From: Eucalyptus grandis | Lineage: Eukaryota; Streptophyta; Magnoliopsida; Myrtales; Myrtaceae | DNA: 64,000 bases | Assembly: GCF_016545825.1 (NCBI RefSeq) | Contig: NC_052616.1 | Span: 60,285,278-60,349,277, forward strand | Direction of reading: 5' to 3' | In this document: piece by piece, positions 57,591 to 64,000 of the stretch | Layout: each line of letters begins with the position of its first letter | How positions within the stretch are numbered: position 1 is the first letter of the stretch | Made by a program: the position numbers and the translations under genes | The notes under the pieces: model-generated | Database searches by the model: none | Seen by the model: only the letters and a program-made list of their open reading frames with translations | What the model was told of the DNA's origin: nothing

Positions 57591-59170
57591 CGATCGCAAT
57601 GGTCGATAGCTTCTTCTCAGTTTGAGGATGGCTTCACTACGTTAACAGATGCATTACTTATGGTCGGAGTGTTGGTGGTAATTTGATGGAGAGACGCCAT
57701 TGTCTTATGTTGTCGACAAGCAGTGGTTTGGTCCTTCCAAATAAAATAAGAATTTCCCCTTTCTCTTTTCAATTTAGGATGTGTGTCTTAGCGACAATTC
57801 CATTCTCACCAAATAAATCTAATAACTGTGGTTGTAGGTGTCAGGTCTTTTTCCTTGGCAGACCCATTATTTTGCATTAAATATATCGAAGAAAAAGCAA
57901 TAGGGTTTTGATTTGAATAATTAGACTATTCTCAAAATGACTATGCCGGGTCAACGGTTTTGAAAATGGCCACTTTAAAGAAAAAGTGTAACATAGCTTC
58001 CGTAGCTACCAAATTCAGGAGAAAATGATCAAACTCTCCACCATTACATGCTACATGCTACCGAAAACTTTGACATCCCCTCTTAAATGCTGGTACAATT
58101 GATGATTTACAACTAGTTACTTGATTCACATTGTTGAAAATGTCCTTTATCGCTTGACAACTGGGTACCCATGCTCTTTATATACATGTGATCTTACTCC
58201 ATCTTATTTTAATTTTTGAGCTGGACTTTCTAATATGCACATATAAATGGCATTGTTTGGATTACTATTAGATCCATCGTCAGAGTCATCAAACATAGAT
58301 TCTTAAAAGTATCTCAAAATATAAGGTACCTTAAAAAATAAAAATCCAAAGACAAAAATAGCAAGGATGGCACGTGCCATTTACTTAAAAGTGTGTTTGT
58401 ATATGCATTCTCTTGTACAAACGAAAGAGGATATCATAAATAAAATAATTTTGTTTTCTTGATATAGTAACTGAATCTTTTTTTAAAGTAAGATTTTAAC
58501 CTTAATCTTAATGTGTGTTGTGAATCATCGACGATGGTTAAGGTTGTACCTCACCATAATATAAGAGCCTAAGAGCTCTGTTGAGGGCTGCCCTGCCTGC
58601 CAGGTAATCCTAGCGAGCTAATAGGACTGCATTCAGAATTTTAATGTGTCGGTGCCTGCATACCTCAGCTGCCAATTGGGAAGAACATTTTTCTTCCCCT
58701 CACCCAGTGAATACTCTCAAATTTTACATCACATAGTTCAAACGTAGTAGTTTAAAGACTTGCTAGGGTCCAAGATTTTATGAAAGGTTAATCTTTAACA
58801 AGAATGCGAAATTTGAGGAAAAAAGTAGCTAGTAAAGAGGATGGTGAAGTGGCTGACCACCACTTCCGTGACAAAGTCGACGTAGCTTGGTCAAGACTTT
58901 AGCCTCATGTTATATGTCTTTGGAATTCTAACAAAGGTTGCAACTAAGCAAACCTCATTTTAGTTGATTGAGGTTGCTCATTCATGATCTTAATTGTGGT
59001 GGAGGCTGCATGACCAAGTCATGGCCAAGGCACATCAATGGCATAGGTGTGATCATGAGTATCGCAAGTGAATTAACTATCACAAAAAGCCTCGCCTTTT
59101 CAGCCTTTTTGGCCGATTTTATTAAAAATGTTTTCGACTTATAAGTCTAAGAACTTGTCTCCAAATTAAT
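57591..59170. other. 3' flank of gene C and intergenic DNA
   Basis: Possible polyadenylation context 'ccaaataaaataag' at 57739-57752. The rest, to 59170, shows no gene. The short moderate-GC stretch at 58560-58700 has no recognisable structure. Confidence 0.45.
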
Positions 59171-59712
59171 GGGGTAAGTATACTATCAGTGCCAAAAGTT
59201 GTGTATGGCACTCACTTTGGTGTCAAAATTTTCCGTCGGATCACTTAAGGATCAAATCAGAGAAAAAACGATCACTTTGGTGCCACCGGCAAGAGATTCC
59301 AACTAGATTAATTACATGGCTTTTATATTTAAAAAAAAAAGTTGTGGTAAATTTTAAATGACATCATTTTCCATCCTCCTCAAGAAACAACGTCGTTTTG
59401 CCGTCATACATGAACATCCTCACAAAAATGATGCCATATAGCTCATATGGGGATTGAAATTAGGGTTTTTTTGTCATTCGTGGCTCGGCCACTATCGCTC
59501 AGCCACTATTGTAGTTGCTCAACTAGGTGAGCGAGGAAATACTGAGATTGTTGCTCAAGCAAGAAGTGGCAGGAAGAATAGGAGGTGAGGGCGGAGGAAG
59601 AGGAGGAAGAAAAGGGGTCGAAGGTGCCGTTGCTGGTGTGTTGCTGCTACTACTGCTAGTGCCGTTGCTGGTGCCGTTGCTAGTGTTGTTCTTTGGGGAA
59701 GAAGATGACATG

Positions 59713-59714
<2 letters not shown>

Positions 59715-59751
<37 letters not shown>
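59715..59751. repeat. (CT)n microsatellite
   Basis: About 18 uninterrupted CT dinucleotides inside the TIR element. The open frames running through it are artefacts. Confidence 0.95.
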
Positions 59752-59756
<5 letters not shown>

Positions 59757-60008
59757 GGGAATTTAGGGTTCTAAGTTGGGGGAAAGACACCAAACGGCAT
59801 TATTTTGTTATTTGGATGCTGACTGTACTCTCCGACGAGCCACGTCAACTTCAAAAATTAATAAAAAAAAGTGCCACGTCGGATTTTCGGCCATTTGATT
59901 GGCATTGGCACTGAAATGATTGTTTTTCAAATTTGTTGGCACTTAAGTGATCCAAAATAAACTTTTGATACTAAAATGAGTGCCGTACACAACTTTTGGC
60001 ATTGATAG

Positions 60009-63000
60009 TGTCACGCCCCGAACCCCGAGCGCGCGCACATCCCACTACGGTCGATCAAAAATGCGACATCCTAGGATATGTCGCCGACCCATTCATTTAT
60101 TTACGCATGCGGAAACGAAACAAATCCCCTGACAACATTTAACTTGGGATAGAAAAGCAGGCAATCAATCACAATACCAAACACTCATTTACAAACACAA
60201 AGGGTTTAAATACAACACTGGACTTTCTACAAAATAGACCAGCTCGACAAAAGGGGAACTATCCTACAACCAACTAGCAGGACACGCTCTCCAACCCTTA
60301 TGACTTCACCTCTGCAACTCCTCAAGGCCAACCAAAGCTATCTGGCCACTCCATCCATCGGGGACCTGAAATTTTAATCCCACAACCGGGATGAGACGAT
60401 GTCTCAGCAAGTTCAACCCCTTAAACCCCTATTAGAAAGAAAATACGCCCCGGGTGGCCTAGCCACATCACACGAGGGACTTACCTCGCCTCGGCCTTCA
60501 TCCGGGTTAGCACAATTTATATAAATCAACCACGTACAATTATGATAACCAAACAACCATGGCACAATCACATTATCAAACAATTCAACCACTTGGATCG
60601 TCTCAGTGATCAATCGACTCGGCCGATTACATGTCATTCTAGCAAATCAATCATTGCTCTCAATCACGACCCTATTCGGCAAAATTAGAATAAGTGGCAT
60701 CACGGCCCCACTCGGCGCGACCTTTATCAGGTGGCAATTCACGGCCCCACTGGGCGCGACCTCTAATAGGTGGCATATCACGGCCCCACTGGGCGCGACC
60801 TCTATCAGGTGGCATATCACGGCCCCACTGGGCGCGACCTCTAATAGGTGGCATATCACGGCCTCACTGGGCACGACCTCTAATAGGTGGTTCATCACGG
60901 CCTCACTGGGCACGACCTCTCATAGGTGGTTCATCACGGCCTCACTGGGCACGACCTCTCATAGGTGGTTCATCACGGCCTCACTGGGCACGACCTCTAA
61001 TAGGTGGTTTATCACGGCTTCACTGGGCACGACCTCTCATAGGTGGTTTATCACGGCCACACTGGGCACGACCTCTAATAGGTGGTATTTCACGGCCTCA
61101 TCGGGCACGACCTCTAATAGGTGGTCAATCACGGCCAATCTCCCATAAATTTCTACACTTAGGATTTTATAAAGAATCCTCATAAATCGAAATCACATTC
61201 AATTCGCCACAACCAATCATCAATTTCAAATTCTACAAGCATAACAACGATCGGCACGAAATTCTGAGCAAATAAGGTCCCAATGAAAATTCTCGGAATT
61301 TAATAGATAATTAAATTTATTCCGAAAATTAATTAAATAATAATATCCATAGTTTTCGAAATCCACACTCAATTTATAATATCCAATCATCAATTTCAAA
61401 ATCCGACTACACAGCAACGACCGGCACGAAATTCTGAGAATTTAAGGTCTCGACAAAATTTTCGGAATTTAACAAATAATTTAATTTATTCCGAAAATAA
61501 TTAAATAATAATATTTTATTAATTTCGAATAAAATATATTATTAAATTATATAATAATTTCGAGACATTTAAATAAATCAAAAGTAAATTCATTTATGTC
61601 AAATCAAGGCTTATTTTAAATAAACCTACTTACCCTTAATTAAGCACACTTTAAATTAAACCACAACCTCAATCAAATCTACTCTTAATTAACCTAAACT
61701 AACAACCTAATAATGCTTAACATAAACTAAACCTCCCTAAGCATAATTAACCCTCTAAGCGAGGTTTAGTGAGCTAAACTCACCAGATTAACGAGCCGAG
61801 CGGACCAAAACGATGAGGGCGACGCGAGGATCGACTTTTCTCAAAGCGGGCCGAGCATCCGGGCTCGGGAAGGCGGCCAAAACGGGCCAAACACCCGCTG
61901 CCATACCCATTTTTCCAGATTCTGCTTGGGGCCGAGAGGGAGCAGATCCAGCGCCGGCTTAGGTCGGAAACGGGCGGAGGAGCTGCGGCGGTGCTGCACG
62001 GCCAACGGCGGGGCCTCACGGTGGCCGGAGGTGGGCTGGACGGCTCCGGCGGAGCTCCACCAGATCTGAAATGGCTGCTGGAACTTGGCTGAAGCAGGGA
62101 CGATGGCGGCAAGAGGCAGAGACGGGCGGAGCTGCGACGAGTGGCGACGGCGACTTCGGCTGCGGTGCGCGGCGGCGACGGTGAACGGCGGAGGCGTGCG
62201 ACTTCTTCGGCTCCGTTGGTCTGCTCGGTTCCGTCGAGCAGCAAGAAGAAGAAGATGGAGGAGTCGCACGGGAGAGAAGGGAGAAGAGAGGGAGGAGAGA
62301 GAAGGAGGAGAGAGAAAGATGGGACCATTCCCTTTTCTTTTCCTTTTTCTTTAATCCAACCAAAATGGCCCACCTCATGACCTCATGGATGACATCACAC
62401 TCCACTCACCCAATCCTCCACAACCTCTTCCAATGGTTGCAATTTATTTTTCCGCCGGGCATAAAATCTTGTACATCCAATTTCTTCAAATCTCATCAAT
62501 TCTCTTCTAATTGAATCAAATTGAAGTCCATAAAATAAATCCAATGTCACCACACTTCAATTCACATCTTCACTTGATCATAGAACCAACTTAAGTCCCA
62601 AAAGCGCGACCAAAAGCGGCCTACTAATTTCTCGAGCCAAATTAGCCATACCTTGATTAATTTGCCGAAAAACTCGGCTTATATGAAAAATCTTCCGAAG
62701 ATGAATTAATGATTCTAAAACGATTTGCGACACACCCAGACTTTCAATTTCTGAATTCGATCTCAATTCCACGGTTAATTTCACTTTGGCACGATACTAG
62801 CGCGGCCCAACCTACCGGGTAGCCTTTAGAAATTTTCATGCATTTGACCTGTGGTTGATTATCTCAAGCCACAATGTACATCTTTTAAACATTGGCGACT
62901 TTCGATTGTCGGGGTAATCTCAAGGTTTCAAATACGAACACAGGGTACCAAATCAATAGAAAAGTCGGTCCAGTGCCGATCGACACGAATTGTGCGATCT

Positions 63001-63282
63001 GGTGGAATCACCCACACTTGATCGCATGCTTCTATCGAGTCGACCTATCTCCGATCTTTAATCGATTTTAATTGTGCCGTAATGACCCTTGCAGACTAGC
63101 TCGGTCAAAAGGTCGCTTCCTAGTCAAATTCTCGAGTCTGATGCATTAGAAACTCTTAACAGCTTCACCCGATAGACTAGTTTCCACATGAGTGGCCAAC
63201 TCAAGGAAAAGAACTATATGCATGCCAACGAAATGCCCGTCTCAATTTATTGAAAATAGAATCAGAAAATCGGGATGTCACA
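60009..63282 (-). mobile_element. Solo-LTR-like element, family L1, 3.3 kb, TSD GATAG
   Basis: Begins TGTCACGCCC and ends GATGTCACA. Flanked by GATAG at 60004-60008 and 63283-63287. Same ends and internal order as 3455-7079. The tandem array lies at 60690-61140, AT-rich DNA at 61150-61760 and a GC-rich block at 61780-62330; near the right end is the block 'gtccagtgccg(a/g)tcgac..gaatt'. No internal domain. Long frames on either strand of the GC-rich block (up to 197 codons) lack any recognisable domain and are not called. Confidence 0.9.
60690..61140. repeat. Tandem array, about 36-37 bp units, about 12 copies
   Basis: The unit 'catcacggcctcactgggcacgacctctaataggtggt' repeats with small variation. 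Frames through it encode periodic ITA.LGTTSNRW or RPHWARPLIGG strings in two frames at once, so they are repeat by-products rather than proteins. Degenerate equivalent at 4590-4880. Confidence 0.93.
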
Positions 63283-63309
63283 GATAGTGTACTTACCCCC
63301 CAAATTAAC

Positions 63310-64000
63310 ATTGCATGATGGTGACATCAACCGTAAATCTGCTATTTAAATTACTGCTTTGATGTGTTAATTGTGACATCCTTAAAATTCAACCCTATTC
63401 AAAATACGATAAGAGGTTTACTTCTATCAATGTGCAATTAGTAGAGTTAGACTTTAAGTTGGTTCATGAACCATTCAAGAGTGTTAAACCTATTGGGAAA
63501 TACAATTTGGGATTTCGATGCACATGACTAGAGAACTTAACCATGGATTGACGATTCGACCATAAGGATCGATGGGAGACAATCTTAAGCCATTTCAGAC
63601 CAATCTAGGAATGGTTATAGATCAATTCAATAATAGTATATAATTGGATTATGAGTGATTCCACCCGATTACTATATTAATTACGAATGACCCTAAACCA
63701 ATTCCAAATGATCATGTACTTCAAAGCGAGCAATTGACCCCTCACGGTTGCATAACAACTAAGGATCATCCATAAATTGAAAAAACTCAAGCGTGGATTG
63801 ATATCGAATCAACCATGGTCGAACTCGCGAAACCCCTAAAGGATGCCCGTTGGTTTTAATCATGCTAAGTTGCATTTGATAGATTTAAACCACAAATTCT
63901 AGTCTAGTTAAGGATATTGGACTTTAGAGGATTAAGTGACCACTGTTGGACATTGCTTCATCAAATTCTTTCATTATCGATAAACCTTGAATTTTTGAAT
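63310..64000. other. Intergenic, no feature seen
   Basis: AT-rich DNA with short phrases reminiscent of the L1 LTR, such as 'ttgtgacatccttaaaattcaa' at 63369. This could be the start of another decayed LTR running off the window, but it cannot be confirmed. Confidence 0.3.

Larger units (their letters stand above)
59171..63300. mobile_element. TIR element interrupted by a solo LTR; 8-9-bp TSD
   Basis: The left end 'ggggtaagtatactatcagtgccaaaagttgtgta' and the right end, rebuilt by removing the LTR, are inverted repeats: 'tacacaacttttggcattgatag' continues after the LTR as 'tgtacttacccc'. Flanks AAATTAAT (59163-59170) and AAATTAAC (63302-63309) look like a TSD of 8-9 bp, which fits hAT or Mutator-like elements. 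The interior before the LTR is about 0.8 kb and contains a (CT)n tract and no transposase. Confidence 0.85.

Noticed and set aside
60606..61185. 163- and 180-codon periodic proteins
   Set aside because: They are two frames of the same 36-37-bp tandem array inside an LTR.
61780..62405. 197-codon minus-strand frame and its overlaps
   Set aside because: They lie in the GC-rich block of a solo LTR, overlap frames on both strands and carry no domain.

Overview
The window reads as nuclear DNA of a woody dicot. Genes are sparse and split by GT-AG introns, the intergenic DNA is AT-rich, and transposons are nested in one another. The gene content (a tandem cluster of caffeate-type O-methyltransferases and a duplicated pair of Pi21-like heavy-metal-associated, HMA, proteins) and the GC-rich cores inside some repeats fit Myrtaceae such as Eucalyptus. 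That assignment is inference from gene families, not a search result.

Layout. 1-12.8 kb holds no convincing gene. It is a diverged direct duplication (1-3412 and 7236-10003) built from long-LTR fragments, GC-rich cores and a degenerate unidentified segment (third copy near 10.7-11.5 kb). The two copies are separated by a 3.6-kb solo-LTR-like insertion on the minus strand with a 5-bp target-site duplication (TSD). 12.9-34.3 kb is a second segmental duplication. Each unit carries a minus-strand HMA gene (HMA-1 12938-16747, HMA-2 28367-29528), its upstream region, a decayed minus-strand Ty1/copia remnant and an unidentified coding-like scrap. Unit 1 was enlarged by a solo LTR inside HMA-1 intron 1, by small TIR elements, and by a TIR element that itself received a Ty1/copia element with two 745-bp LTRs. 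34.8-57.6 kb is the O-methyltransferase cluster on the plus strand: an exon 2-4 fragment (34.8-35.9 kb), pseudogene A (39721-46341, split by a copia-derived element), intact gene B (49385-51302) and intact diverged gene C (55967-57590). A and B are recent tandem duplicates together with their promoters and downstream DNA. The spacers hold SINEs, TIR elements and small tandem duplications. 57.6-64 kb is gene-free and holds a TIR element interrupted in its right arm by a 3.3-kb solo-LTR-like insertion.

Function. Genes B and C keep the SAM-binding glycine motif and the catalytic histidine of class I plant small-molecule O-methyltransferases. B (and A) have Asp where the family has the first catalytic Glu; C keeps Glu. 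HMA-1 and HMA-2 keep the CxxC metal site in the two-intron structure of the family. HMA-1 ends in a CaaX-like tail. HMA-2 has lost that tail and has expanded a Cys/His-rich 19-20-residue repeat to five units. There is no evidence that the two gene families work together; they are simply neighbours.
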